A stretch of DNA of 64,000 nucleotides, taken from positions 248,001-312,000 of the forward strand of contig JAEWCQ010000015.1 of NCBI GenBank assembly GCA_023390555.1. Direction: 5' to 3'. Positions 33,680-43,297 of this stretch are shown piece after piece (position 1 is the first letter of the stretch; each line of letters starts with the position of its first letter). The notes beneath the pieces are model-generated. The model ran no database searches. It had not been told where the DNA came from and saw only the letters and a program-made list of their open reading frames with translations. The stretch comes from Bacillota bacterium. GTDB taxonomy: Bacteria > Bacillota > Clostridia > Lachnospirales > Lachnospiraceae. A program made the position numbers and the translations under genes.

Positions 33680-35746
33680 TTATTGCTGAGTAAAGTTGAC
33701 GCTCTTACTGTCTTTCTTTGTCTTTGTATCACCATTTTCATCTGTATAGGTCCATGTAATGGTACGCGTACCGCTGCTGCTGTTCGCAATATTCGTCACA
33801 CTTAAATTCCACGGAGCTTCTGATACGTCCTGATCCTTAAATGACTGCAGTTCATTGCCGTCTGCATCCGTCAGGACAATCGTTGCCTTCGTATAGTCCT
33901 TTCCATCGCTCGGTACGGAAATCGTTTCACTGTAGGAATAGTATACTATTTTCTTACCAAGGCTGATAACCAGACTGACACTGGTTCCCTTATCCACATA
34001 TTTTCCGCCGACAACGCTCTGGCTGATTACATTTCCCTCCGCAATCGTATCATTGTATTCGGTGGATGCGATGCTGACGGTCAGACCTGCGTTCTGCAGT
34101 TCGGTCTGCGCATCTGCCTGCGGTTTATCCAGGACGTTCGGAACCTGTACGCTTGCAATTCCACGGCTTAAGATGACGGTAACCGTATCCCCCTTCTTCA
34201 CGGATGATCCTGCAGTCGGATTCGTGGAGATGACGTGATCCTGTTCAACGGTGTCATTGTAGTCGTAATCTGTTGTTACGTTAAAGCCCATATCCTCCAA
34301 TTTCTTCTGAGCTTCGGAAGACGGCGAATTTGTGACATCCGGCACCGTCAAAGAACCTGCTCCGCTGCTGACTGTCACCTTGATCGTTGTATTTTCCGCA
34401 ACTTCTACTCCCTTGTCTACACTCTGGGAAACGATCTTCCCTGCTTCCACCTCATCGGATGAGGTCGTGCCTTCCTGTTCAACGTTCAGTCCGATTTCCT
34501 CCAGTGCAGTCTTTGCCTCATCCAGGGTCATGTTGGAAACATCGATCATTTTTACCATTTCCGTATCGGTCTCTGTTTCTGTCGGAATCTCCGTCTGTGT
34601 CTCCGTTTCCGTCGACGCATTCTTGTCGGAAGAGTTAAATTTAAAGAGGCCGAGCAGATTTCCAATGATAAAAATAATGATCGCAATAATAATAACCGCA
34701 GCGGCAATACCCATAATAGTAACGGCCTTTTCCATCTTTGGATTCAGAATTCCTTCTTCTTCCTCGTCCTCTGCCTCACCTGCGGTTTCATCCTCTTCCT
34801 CTTCTTCCTCGGAATCCGTTCTCTGCATCTTCCCGGTTCCTTTGTTGATCTGAGCAAGTTCATCCTGACCGATAATTCTCGTCTTATCCTGATTTACAAG
34901 CGGAATCATCATGACAAAATCCTCATTCGGACTGATCAGGGATTTCTTCAAATCCAAAAGAAGCTCTTCCACGTTCTGATAACGTCTGTCGGGATTCTTC
35001 TGGGTACATTTTAAAATAATCTTTTCCAGGCTGATTGGAAGATCCGATGCATACGCACTCGGTGCGACCATTTCCTCCTGCAGGTGCTGGATTGCCACGG
35101 CAACTGTCGTATCTCCGTCAAACGGCACACGCCCGGTTACCATTTCATACATGACGATACCGAGTGAATAAATATCACTCTTGCCATCCACAAAACCGTT
35201 TCTCGCCTGCTCTGGCGATGCATAATGTACGGAGCCCATCACATCCGAATTGATGGTATTGGAGGTTGCCGCCCTTGCAATACCAAAATCTGTGACCTTG
35301 ACTTTTCCCTCCGTAGAGATAATAATATTCTGCGGTTTGATATCCCGATGTACAATATGTTTATTATGTGCAGCTTCAATACCGCGGCCAACCTGAATCG
35401 CTATACTGACTGCCTCTTTAAAAGAAAGCTGCCCTTTTTTCTCAATATATGTTTTAAGTGTAATACCCTCTACGTATTCCATGACGATATAATGCATACC
35501 GTCTTCGCTTCCGACATCGTAAATATTTACGATATTCGGATGCTCCAGCCCGCCTGCCGACTGTGCCTCAGTACGAAACTTCGTCACAAAATTGACATCT
35601 TCGCTGAATTCCTGCTTCAAGACCTTGATTGCTACAAAACGGCCAAGTACGTGGTCTTTTGCCTTATATACATCAGACATTCCACCTGCACCGATTTTAC
35701 CAAGTATCTCATATCTATCTGCTACAAACATTCCCTCTGCTAACAT
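33680..35746 (-). CDS. prkC: PASTA-domain Ser/Thr protein kinase
   Basis: Membrane kinase that senses peptidoglycan fragments and controls growth and dormancy. 688 residues: kinase domain 1-270 with Lys41, Asp135 in HRD and DFG at 153-155; an acidic linker rich in Glu; one membrane segment near 338-362; three PASTA repeats near 395-590; then an extra 85-residue beta-rich C-terminal domain. The Thr-rich stretch after the membrane segment may be a phosphorylation or glycosylation site. It overlaps its phosphatase gene by seven bases. Confidence 0.95.
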   Translation of the reverse strand: MLAEGMFVADRYEILGKIGAGGMSDVYKAKDHVLGRFVAIKVLKQEFSEDVNFVTKFRTEAQSAGGLEHPNIVNIYDVGSEDGMHYIVMEYVEGITLKTYIEKKGQLSFKEAVSIAIQVGRGIEAAHNKHIVHRDIKPQNIIISTEGKVKVTDFGIARAATSNTINSDVMGSVHYASPEQARNGFVDGKSDIYSLGIVMYEMVTGRVPFDGDTTVAVAIQHLQEEMVAPSAYASDLPISLEKIILKCTQKNPDRRYQNVEELLLDLKKSLISPNEDFVMMIPLVNQDKTRIIGQDELAQINKGTGKMQRTDSEEEEEEDETAGEAEDEEEEGILNPKMEKAVTIMGIAAAVIIIAIIIFIIGNLLGLFKFNSSDKNASTETETQTEIPTETETDTEMVKMIDVSNMTLDEAKTALEEIGLNVEQEGTTSSDEVEAGKIVSQSVDKGVEVAENTTIKVTVSSGAGSLTVPDVTNSPSSEAQKKLEDMGFNVTTDYDYNDTVEQDHVISTNPTAGSSVKKGDTVTVILSRGIASVQVPNVLDKPQADAQTELQNAGLTVSIASTEYNDTIAEGNVISQSVVGGKYVDKGTSVSLVISLGKKIVYYSYSETISVPSDGKDYTKATIVLTDADGNELQSFKDQDVSEAPWNLSVTNIANSSSGTRTITWTYTDENGDTKTKKDSKSVNFTQQ

Positions 35747-36483
35747 CTTTTCACCTCATCAGAAAATGGTTCTATCACTATCACCGTAATATTGTCTTTT
35801 CCGCCGTTTCGATTGGCAGTCTCTACGAGTTTCTCAGCCTGCTCTGCGATATCCCGCTGTCCCATGATGATACTGCGGATATCGTTATCCTCAATCATAT
35901 TGGTAAGTCCGTCAGAGCACATTAGAATATGATCGCCTTCTTCAATCTCTATCTCAAAGAAATCAATGGAAACCTCCGGTAATGCACCGATTGCCCTTGT
36001 AATTATGTTTTTATCGGGATGTCCCTTGGCTACTTCTTTATCCATTTCTCCCATGCGGACCATCTCCTCCACAAGAGAATGATCTTTTGTAATTTGCTGT
36101 ATTGTCTGGTTGACAATATAGAGTCTGCTGTCGCCTACATTTGCAACGTACAGATGGGCATCCAGAATGGTAAGAACCACCACGGTTGTTCCCATGCCTT
36201 TCATGGATTCATTTTCATTCGCACGGTCAATCAACATGCGGTTTGCAGTCTGAATCGCCTCTTCCATGATTGCAACCGGTTCTGTCTGTTCTGATTTCGA
36301 AATGACATCCACGATTGTCTCCACTGTATACTTTGAAGCATAATCCCCCGCATTATGACCTCCCATACCATCCGCAACAATAAAAAGGTTTGGAAGATTT
36401 CCAACCGGTTTCTCAGACGTATACACATAGTCCTGATTCATGTCACGACGCTGTCCGATATCCGTTATGGAAAATGTCTTCAT
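35740..36483 (-). CDS. prpC: PP2C protein phosphatase (Stp1/PrpC type)
   Basis: Dephosphorylates targets of the PASTA kinase. 247 residues with VADGMGGHNAGDYAS, VGDSRLY and CSDGLTNM metal-site motifs. AGGAG precedes the ATG. The gene overlaps prkC, so kinase and phosphatase are made together. Confidence 0.96.
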   Translation of the reverse strand: MKTFSITDIGQRRDMNQDYVYTSEKPVGNLPNLFIVADGMGGHNAGDYASKYTVETIVDVISKSEQTEPVAIMEEAIQTANRMLIDRANENESMKGMGTTVVVLTILDAHLYVANVGDSRLYIVNQTIQQITKDHSLVEEMVRMGEMDKEVAKGHPDKNIITRAIGALPEVSIDFFEIEIEEGDHILMCSDGLTNMIEDNDIRSIIMGQRDIAEQAEKLVETANRNGGKDNITVIVIEPFSDEVKRC

Positions 36484-36492
36484 GATTTTCTC

Positions 36493-37542
36493 CTACCTTT
36501 CCAAAAAACTTTTTCTTAGCTGTCCACAGGCTCCGTCAATATCCCTGCCCATTTCTCTTCTAATAGTAACATTAATTCCGTTTTTTTCAAGTTTATTTTT
36601 GAATTTGAGAATTTCCTGCTGCCGCGATTGTACATAGTCCCGTTCCTTGATCGGATTCACGGGAATCAGGTTAATATGGCAGTTCATTCCCTTTACAAGG
36701 GTGCAAAGCTGTTCGGCATCCTCATCGGTATCATTCACGCCGCCCACGAGGCTGTATTCAAAGGTAATTCTCCTGCCCGTCTTCTCGAAATAGATGCGGC
36801 AGGCATCAAGAATCTCGTGTATGCTGTATTTATTCGCAACCGGCATCAGTTCCTGTCGCTTCTCCTGGGAAGAGGCATGAAGGGAAAGTGCAAGTGTGAT
36901 CTGGAAGTTTTCCTCTGCCAGTTCCAGCATCTTCGGTACGATTCCGCAAGTGGAAACCGTAATATTGCGCTGACTGATGTGCAGTCCGTTTTCATCGGAC
37001 ACCAGTTTCAGGAAACGCACCAGATTTTCATAATTATCCAGCGGCTCTCCGCTCCCCATGACCACAACATTGGAGACTCTTTCCCCGATATCCGCACTGA
37101 TACGGTAAATCTGTTCCAAAATCTCCGAAGGCCGCAGATTGCGTACCAGACCATCCAGTGTCGATGCGCAGAAACGGCATCCCATCCGGCAGCCTACCTG
37201 CGAAGATACACAGACCGAGTTGCCGTGATGATAGCGCATCAGTACGCTCTCGATCATATTTCCGTCCTCCAGTGCAAAGAGGTATTTTCTGGTTCCATCC
37301 AGTTTCGAGATCTGCACCAGTTCCCTCTGCAGGGTGACCAGTTCACACTCTAACCGCAAACGTTCCCGCAGCTGAACGGAGAGATTCGTCATCTCTTCAA
37401 AGGCAGTCACATGCTTGACATGCAGCCACTCATAGATCTGCTTTGCCCGAAACGATTTTTCACCCCAGCCTTTTAAAAGTGCTTCCAGTTCCGTCAGGTT
37501 TAAAGATTTTATATCTGTTTTTTCTGTTTTCTGTTCACTCAT
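36493..37542 (-). CDS. rlmN: Dual-specificity RNA methyltransferase RlmN
   Basis: Radical SAM enzyme that methylates C2 of A2503 in 23S rRNA and A37 in some tRNAs. 349 residues; the 4Fe-4S motif C-x3-C-x2-C is in VGCRMGCRFCAST, and the N-terminal HhH-like domain and the conserved C-terminal cysteine in GACGQL are present. It sits nine bp upstream of prpC in the usual rsmB-rlmN-prpC order. Confidence 0.97.
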   Translation of the reverse strand: MSEQKTEKTDIKSLNLTELEALLKGWGEKSFRAKQIYEWLHVKHVTAFEEMTNLSVQLRERLRLECELVTLQRELVQISKLDGTRKYLFALEDGNMIESVLMRYHHGNSVCVSSQVGCRMGCRFCASTLDGLVRNLRPSEILEQIYRISADIGERVSNVVVMGSGEPLDNYENLVRFLKLVSDENGLHISQRNITVSTCGIVPKMLELAEENFQITLALSLHASSQEKRQELMPVANKYSIHEILDACRIYFEKTGRRITFEYSLVGGVNDTDEDAEQLCTLVKGMNCHINLIPVNPIKERDYVQSRQQEILKFKNKLEKNGINVTIRREMGRDIDGACGQLRKSFLER

Positions 37543-37558
37543 TCTATTTCCATACTCT

Positions 37559-38869
37559 TTACTGTTTTTTCATCAATTTTGCAATATAAAAACCGTCAGA
37601 TTCCTCATCCAGCGGAAGGATCTGCCTGGAAAATTCACAGGTATACTCCGGAAACTCCTTTAAAAACCAATCCATGTTTCCCCGATTCTCAGCTTCCGAG
37701 ATTGTACAGGTACTGTAGATCAGCTTACCACCCGGCCGGACATATTGATGTACCGTCTTAAGAATCTCTCTTTGCAGCAGCACCAGTTCTTTTTGCTTTT
37801 CGGGTGTCATCTTATAGCGAATATCTTTCTTCCGCCGCATGACTCCAAGTCCGGAACAGGGCAGATCTGCGATGACAATATCGGCTTTTCCAAGGGAGTT
37901 CTCATCCAGAACTCTCGCGTCCTGGCATCTCGCTGTCATGTTCCCGACCCCGCAGCGGTCGATATTCTGCGTAATCAGGTTTACTTTGTACTCCGTCAGA
38001 TCACGCGCATCCACATGGCCGGTTCCGTGAAGCTTTTCCGCAATATGTATGCTTTTCCCGCCCGGTGCGGCGCATACATCCATTACATAATCTCCTTCTT
38101 TCGGATCTGCCGCTTCTGCCACCTGCATCGAGCTGACATTCTGCACATAAAACAACCCTCTCTGAAAGGCAGGGAGCGAATTCAGATAGTCCAGACCCCC
38201 TGTGATCTGAAATGCATACGGAAGATCCCGGCTCTGTGTCAGTGTAATTCCATCCTGCTCCAGTTCCTTTTGCAGTTCTTCTGGTGTGATTTTCGTCAGA
38301 TTTGTACGAATACTGATTGGCGTTTCTTTCAGGAAGCTTTCCAGCATGCGTTCCACCGTTTCCTCCGGATAAGTCTCCAGCCATTGCCGTATGATCCACT
38401 CCGGCATGGAATAGCGGACCGAAAGACAGACAATCGGGTCCGCCTCCCTTGTGGGATATTCTATCTGCTCCAGATTCCGGCTGATATTGCGCAAAACGCC
38501 GTTTACAAAGCCGGTCAGATTCTGAAATCCCTTCTTTTTTACCAGCTTCACTGCCTCATTGCAGGTTGCGGAAGCCGGAATCGCATCCATGTACTTTAAT
38601 TCATAGACGCTGCTTCTAAGGATACAGCGGATGACCGGTTTCATCTTATTCACTTTTGTATTGGAGAAATGATTGATGATATAGTCCAGTTCAATCATAT
38701 GTTCCAGTGTGCCCTCCGTCACTCTCGTGATAAAGGCACGTTCTTTTTTATCCAGATACTGATATTTCTGCAGAACCGCAGAAATCGCAAGATGACTGTA
38801 TTCTCCATCTCTTGTAATCTGCAGAAGCAGTCCAAGCACCAGTTCCCGTAGATTTACTGAATCAGTCAT
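37559..38869 (-). CDS. rsmB: 16S rRNA m5C967 methyltransferase
   Basis: 436 residues: an N-terminal NusB-like RNA-binding domain (about 1-150) and a SAM-dependent m5C methyltransferase with VCAAPGGKS (SAM site), DLPCSGLGV and the catalytic cysteine in YSTCTIS. The ATG at 38869 has GGAGG upstream and overlaps the peptidase stop by eight bases; the longer frame to 38938 is read from inside that gene. Confidence 0.95.
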   Translation of the reverse strand: MTDSVNLRELVLGLLLQITRDGEYSHLAISAVLQKYQYLDKKERAFITRVTEGTLEHMIELDYIINHFSNTKVNKMKPVIRCILRSSVYELKYMDAIPASATCNEAVKLVKKKGFQNLTGFVNGVLRNISRNLEQIEYPTREADPIVCLSVRYSMPEWIIRQWLETYPEETVERMLESFLKETPISIRTNLTKITPEELQKELEQDGITLTQSRDLPYAFQITGGLDYLNSLPAFQRGLFYVQNVSSMQVAEAADPKEGDYVMDVCAAPGGKSIHIAEKLHGTGHVDARDLTEYKVNLITQNIDRCGVGNMTARCQDARVLDENSLGKADIVIADLPCSGLGVMRRKKDIRYKMTPEKQKELVLLQREILKTVHQYVRPGGKLIYSTCTISEAENRGNMDWFLKEFPEYTCEFSRQILPLDEESDGFYIAKLMKKQ

Positions 38870-39578
38870 TGCGGTTTTTTCCTCCGAACAGTAAGACCAG
38901 TCTGAGCAGCTGTAAAATCGCTGCCGCCGCACTTGCAATATAGGTCAGTGCTGCTGCGGTCAGCACCTTTCTCGTAGATTTCAATTCCTCCTGCCCGAGG
39001 ATACCCGTCTCACCGAGAATACGCTGTGCACGTCTCGAAGCATTGATCTCTACCGGCAGTGTAACAATCTGAAATAATACCGCCGCTGAAAAAAGAATGA
39101 TTCCAAGCGTAATCAAAAACTCGCCGGTTGTTGATGTGATAAACAACCCCAGAATGATTAACGGCCATGCAAGCATCGAACCGAAATTAGCGACCGGTAC
39201 GATTGCACTTCTCAGCGTAAGCGGAATATAATTCTTCTGATGCTGAATCGCATGTCCGCACTCATGAGCGGCAACGCCGACTGCAGCAACCGACGTGGCT
39301 CCGTAGACAGAGTCCGACAGGTTTAATGTCTTATTTCTCGGATCGTAGTGATCGGTCAGATTTCCGGACACATGTCGTATCTGCACATCATAAATACCTG
39401 CTGACCGCAGAACGCGTTCTGCAGCCTGTGCACCGGTCATATTTGACATACTGCGCTGCTTGCTGTATTTCCGGAATGTCGCATTCACATTTGCTGATGC
39501 GAGCAGGCAGATTGCCGCGCCAATCAAAACCAGAAAATACGTGGGATCCCACCAGCTGTAATACATACCATATGGCAT
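38862..39578 (-). CDS. Zinc metallopeptidase, YugP type
   Basis: 238 residues of the Zn_peptidase_2 family (PF04298). One N-terminal membrane segment, the zincin motif AAHECGHAIQHQ (H-E-x2-H), then three more membrane segments. Substrate unknown. Its place between fmt and rsmB is conserved in clostridial genomes. Confidence 0.9.
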   Translation of the reverse strand: MPYGMYYSWWDPTYFLVLIGAAICLLASANVNATFRKYSKQRSMSNMTGAQAAERVLRSAGIYDVQIRHVSGNLTDHYDPRNKTLNLSDSVYGATSVAAVGVAAHECGHAIQHQKNYIPLTLRSAIVPVANFGSMLAWPLIILGLFITSTTGEFLITLGIILFSAAVLFQIVTLPVEINASRRAQRILGETGILGQEELKSTRKVLTAAALTYIASAAAAILQLLRLVLLFGGKNRND

Positions 39579-39613
39579 AATAATTCCTCCATTTCCATGC
39601 TGTTATTTTTTTC

Positions 39614-40552
39614 TCACTCTTCTTCCGTCAGATAACTTCCCTCCGGAATCTCATAGCCTCTTAGAAAATCAGCCGCAGCCATTCGTTTCTTGCCCTCTAA
39701 CTGTACCTCGTCCAGTGAAAGGATGTCTGCTCCTGTCTGCACCCAAAGCTGTGTTCCTGCTGCTTTCACGATACACCCTGCTTTTGCGGCATCTCCGCCC
39801 TCTATTATAGAAGCTTTCCATATCTTTAAGTTTTTCCCATCTAACTGTGTATATGCACTCGGCCATGGATTCAAACCACGAATCAGCCGTTCGAGTGCGA
39901 CAGCTTCCAGATTCCAGTTCAGTTTTCCAAGCTTTTTTTGAATCATCGTCGTATGGGTTGCCTCCGCCTCATTCTGTTTCCGGTAGACAGCAGTTCCCGC
40001 TTCTATCTTTTCCATGGTCTCCACACAGAGCTTCGCTCCGGCATCTGTGAGACGTTTAAAAAGGCTCCCGCCTGTCTCATCTTCCGTCAGTTCAATCTCT
40101 GCCGTATCAATCATATCTCCGGTGTCGATCCCGACATCCATACGCATGGTTGTGACACCCGTCACTTTATCTCCGTTGATGACCGCCCACTGAATCGGTG
40201 CCGCCCCGCGGTATTTCGGAAGCAGGGATGCGTGTACGTTGACGCATCCATATTTCGGCATCTCCAAAATCTCCTTTGTCAGAATCTGACCGAACGCCGC
40301 CACTATCATAATATCCGGATCAAACTGCTTCAGGAACGCAATGCATTCCGGCTCTCGGATGCGCTTCGGCTGATATACTTCGATGCCATGTTTTAACGCA
40401 GCTTCCTTTACCGGCGGATACTGCACGGCTTTCCCTCTTCCTTTTGGCTTGTCCGGCTGTGTTACCGCAAGAACGACCTCATGTCCTGCCGCAACAATTG
40501 CCTCCAGTGTTCCTACTGCAAAATCGGGGGTTCCCATAAATATGACTCTCAT
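39614..40552 (-). CDS. fmt: Methionyl-tRNA formyltransferase
   Basis: Formylates initiator Met-tRNA with 10-formyl-THF. 312 residues with FMGTPDFAVG, the catalytic HASLLPKYRGAAPIQWA and DVGIDTGDM motifs. The ATG at 40552 has GGAG upstream; a GTG four codons earlier is less likely. It is 27 bp downstream of def, the enzyme that removes the formyl group after synthesis. Confidence 0.97.
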   Translation of the reverse strand: MRVIFMGTPDFAVGTLEAIVAAGHEVVLAVTQPDKPKGRGKAVQYPPVKEAALKHGIEVYQPKRIREPECIAFLKQFDPDIMIVAAFGQILTKEILEMPKYGCVNVHASLLPKYRGAAPIQWAVINGDKVTGVTTMRMDVGIDTGDMIDTAEIELTEDETGGSLFKRLTDAGAKLCVETMEKIEAGTAVYRKQNEAEATHTTMIQKKLGKLNWNLEAVALERLIRGLNPWPSAYTQLDGKNLKIWKASIIEGGDAAKAGCIVKAAGTQLWVQTGADILSLDEVQLEGKKRMAAADFLRGYEIPEGSYLTEEE

Positions 40553-40579
40553 TCTTCTCTCCACCTTCGCAAATCTTTT

Positions 40580-41050
40580 TTATTCCTCTTCATAGACCAC
40601 ATCATGCAGTTCGCCTTCTACCTTTTCCGTATACATATGACCATCCAGATGCTCTGTCTCATGGCAGATTGCCCGTGCAAGAAGTTCCGTCCCTTCTATC
40701 TCATATTCCCGCATTTCCTCATCAAAAGCTCTTGCTTTCACATAATTCGGCCGTGTCACGATTCCCGATTTTCCCGGAAGGCTCAGACAGCCTTCTTCTC
40801 CGGTCTGGCTGCCGGACATTTCTATAATCTTCGGATTGATCATCACCAAAGGTCCTTCCCCGGTATCAATTGTTACAATACGTTTTAAAATGCCGACCTG
40901 CGGAGCCGCAAGACCCACTCCGTTTGCCTCATACATCGTTTCAAACATATCATCAATCAACTCGATGATCTTTGGAGTCACCTCTGTCACTTCTCTGCAT
41001 GTCTTGGTCAAAACCGGGTCTCCTGCCACTCGAATCTGTCTTAATGCCAT
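40580..41050 (-). CDS. def: Peptide deformylase
   Basis: Removes the N-formyl group from new proteins. 156 residues with all three signatures: GVGLAAPQVG, EGCLSLPG (metal cysteine) and HETEHLDG (metal histidines and catalytic Glu). AGGAGG precedes the ATG. It sits between priA and fmt. Confidence 0.97.
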   Translation of the reverse strand: MALRQIRVAGDPVLTKTCREVTEVTPKIIELIDDMFETMYEANGVGLAAPQVGILKRIVTIDTGEGPLVMINPKIIEMSGSQTGEEGCLSLPGKSGIVTRPNYVKARAFDEEMREYEIEGTELLARAICHETEHLDGHMYTEKVEGELHDVVYEEE

Positions 41051-41071
41051 TTATTCTTCCTCCTGCTATAT

Positions 41072-43297
41072 TTAAAATCCATTCATTGGGTTAAAATCAA
41101 ACTGTACCGTTACATCACGGTATTTGAGATTCCCCTCTATTTCATGCTCAACGATATCTTTTATATGAACCAAAACATCATATCCTGGATGTTTCAGATA
41201 AAGTACCTTTTTATAAATATCATTTACTTTTGCCACCGCCGGATCTGACGGGCCGATCACCTGCGCGCCGGGCACTTTCGCTACAATATCATGAAGTGCC
41301 TTTGCTGTCTGTGCAGCCCGCTCTTCCTCTCTTGCCGCCGCGAGTATGACAAGCATATTCCATACCGGCGGATACCGCAGCATGCTGCGGTAAAGCATTT
41401 CCTGTTCAAAAAAACTCCGGTAATCCTGATTTGCAGCCGTAACGACACTATAGTGCTCGGGATGATAGGTCTGTATTACAACCTCTCCCGGCCTGCTGCC
41501 TCTCCCGGCTCTTCCTGCTGCCTGTGTCAGCAGCTGAAAGGTACGCTCTGCGGAACGATAATCGCCGACATACAGGGACAAATCGGCTGCCAGCACTCCC
41601 ACCAGTGTCACATTCGGAAAATCATGCCCCTTTACAATCATCTGGGTGCCGATCAGAATATCCGCTTCCCGATTCGCAAAGGCAGACAATATTTTCTCAT
41701 GTCCTTCTTTCTTTTTCGTGGTATCCATATCCATACGGAGAATACGGGCCTGCGGAAATCTTTTTTTTACGATCAGTTCGATTTTCTGTGTACCGGCTTT
41801 AAAACCGCTGATATAAGGGGAACCGCATTCCGGACAGGTTTCTACCATCTGTCTTTCATAACCGCAGTAATGGCAGACCAGTCTGCCGTCATTGTGGGCA
41901 CTCAAAGATACATCGCAATGCGGACATTTTATCACGTGTCCGCAGGAACGGCAAGAGACAAATCCCGCGATTCCCCTCCGATTGAGAAAAAGCATGATCT
42001 GTTCCCGCTTTGCAAGACGGTCCTCCATCAACTCCTGCAGTTTTCTGCTTAAAATCGAGAAGTTATGCTCTTTTAATTCTTCCCGCAAATCTATCGTATG
42101 ACATACCGGCAGCGGTCTTTCCTCCACCCGGTTCATCATCTCAATCAGAAGATACTCTCCTGTTTGGGCTTTGTAATAGCTGTCCACAGACGGGGTCGCC
42201 GATCCGAGCACAACCGTTGCACCTGCCATCCTTGCGCGTTCGATTGCCGTTTCTCTGGCATGGTAGCGCGGCAGTGTCTCACTTTTGTAAGAGGCTTCAT
42301 GTTCCTCATCCATTATGATATACCCAAGATTTGAAAATGGTGTGAACAGTGCGGAACGTGGGCCGATCATCACATCAATTTCACCTTTTCCTGCGCGTTC
42401 AAACTGATCGTAACGCTCACCCTGAGACATTTTGGAATTCAGGATGGATACACGTTCTCCAAAACGATTGGAAAACCGCATGACCGTCTGATAGGTCAGT
42501 GCGATTTCCGGTATGAGAACAATGGACTGTTTCCCTCTGCTGACTGCATCCGCAATCAGTTCCATATAGACTTCCGTCTTGCCGCTCCCGGTTACACCAT
42601 GAATCAGACAGGTCTTGGGCTGTTCTGAATTGACATTCTCCAGGATTATAGCGACAGCTTTTTTCTGTATCGCATTCAGCGTCAGGTCATATCCGCTCTT
42701 TTGGGGATAGCGGACCGGGTTACGGTAGCTTCTGATATGCTCCGTTTTCACAATGCACTGTTCTTCCAATGCCCGAATCACCGCAGCGGTCACATTCAGT
42801 TTCTGTACAACAACATCATAGGCAATATGCGGATTCGCAAGCAGAGCCTCCAGCAACCTTGCCCTTGCCGTACTGTGTTTCCGGTTATATTCCAGCAGCT
42901 GCTCCCTTGCCGCCTTCTCATCCAACAGCAGGTGTACGATTTTCCGTTCTTTTTCAGCCGTTTTCTGCTTGATCGGAATGACCGTTTTTAAGGCCTGATT
43001 CATGGTCGAGCCGTAATTTCTGCGTATCCAGGCCGCCAGTGCAATCATCTGCGACTCTATCTTTGTCGCATTACGGTCAATCCCAATGATTTCTTTTATT
43101 TTCAGCGGATCATATTCCGCTTTCTCTGTCAATTCTATCACAAATCCCTTGATTTTTCTCCCGCCGTTTCCGAACGGAATCACGACCTGCATCCCAATAT
43201 CAAGCTTATCTGCAAGGCTTTCCGGCACTGCATACTGAAATGTCTTATCCAGTTTTTCATGTGAGATATCAATAATGATATTGGCGTACAATTTCAT
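41072..43297 (-). CDS. priA: Primosomal replication helicase PriA
   Basis: Restarts stalled replication forks. 741 residues: N-terminal DNA-binding part, helicase domains with HGVTGSGKTEVYM (Walker A) and MDEEHEASYK (DEEH), and a zinc region with paired cysteines (CRSCGHVIKCPHC, CHYC, CPEC). AAGGAAC precedes the ATG, and the gene overlaps murE by 29 bp. Confidence 0.97.
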   Translation of the reverse strand: MKLYANIIIDISHEKLDKTFQYAVPESLADKLDIGMQVVIPFGNGGRKIKGFVIELTEKAEYDPLKIKEIIGIDRNATKIESQMIALAAWIRRNYGSTMNQALKTVIPIKQKTAEKERKIVHLLLDEKAAREQLLEYNRKHSTARARLLEALLANPHIAYDVVVQKLNVTAAVIRALEEQCIVKTEHIRSYRNPVRYPQKSGYDLTLNAIQKKAVAIILENVNSEQPKTCLIHGVTGSGKTEVYMELIADAVSRGKQSIVLIPEIALTYQTVMRFSNRFGERVSILNSKMSQGERYDQFERAGKGEIDVMIGPRSALFTPFSNLGYIIMDEEHEASYKSETLPRYHARETAIERARMAGATVVLGSATPSVDSYYKAQTGEYLLIEMMNRVEERPLPVCHTIDLREELKEHNFSILSRKLQELMEDRLAKREQIMLFLNRRGIAGFVSCRSCGHVIKCPHCDVSLSAHNDGRLVCHYCGYERQMVETCPECGSPYISGFKAGTQKIELIVKKRFPQARILRMDMDTTKKKEGHEKILSAFANREADILIGTQMIVKGHDFPNVTLVGVLAADLSLYVGDYRSAERTFQLLTQAAGRAGRGSRPGEVVIQTYHPEHYSVVTAANQDYRSFFEQEMLYRSMLRYPPVWNMLVILAAAREEERAAQTAKALHDIVAKVPGAQVIGPSDPAVAKVNDIYKKVLYLKHPGYDVLVHIKDIVEHEIEGNLKYRDVTVQFDFNPMNGF

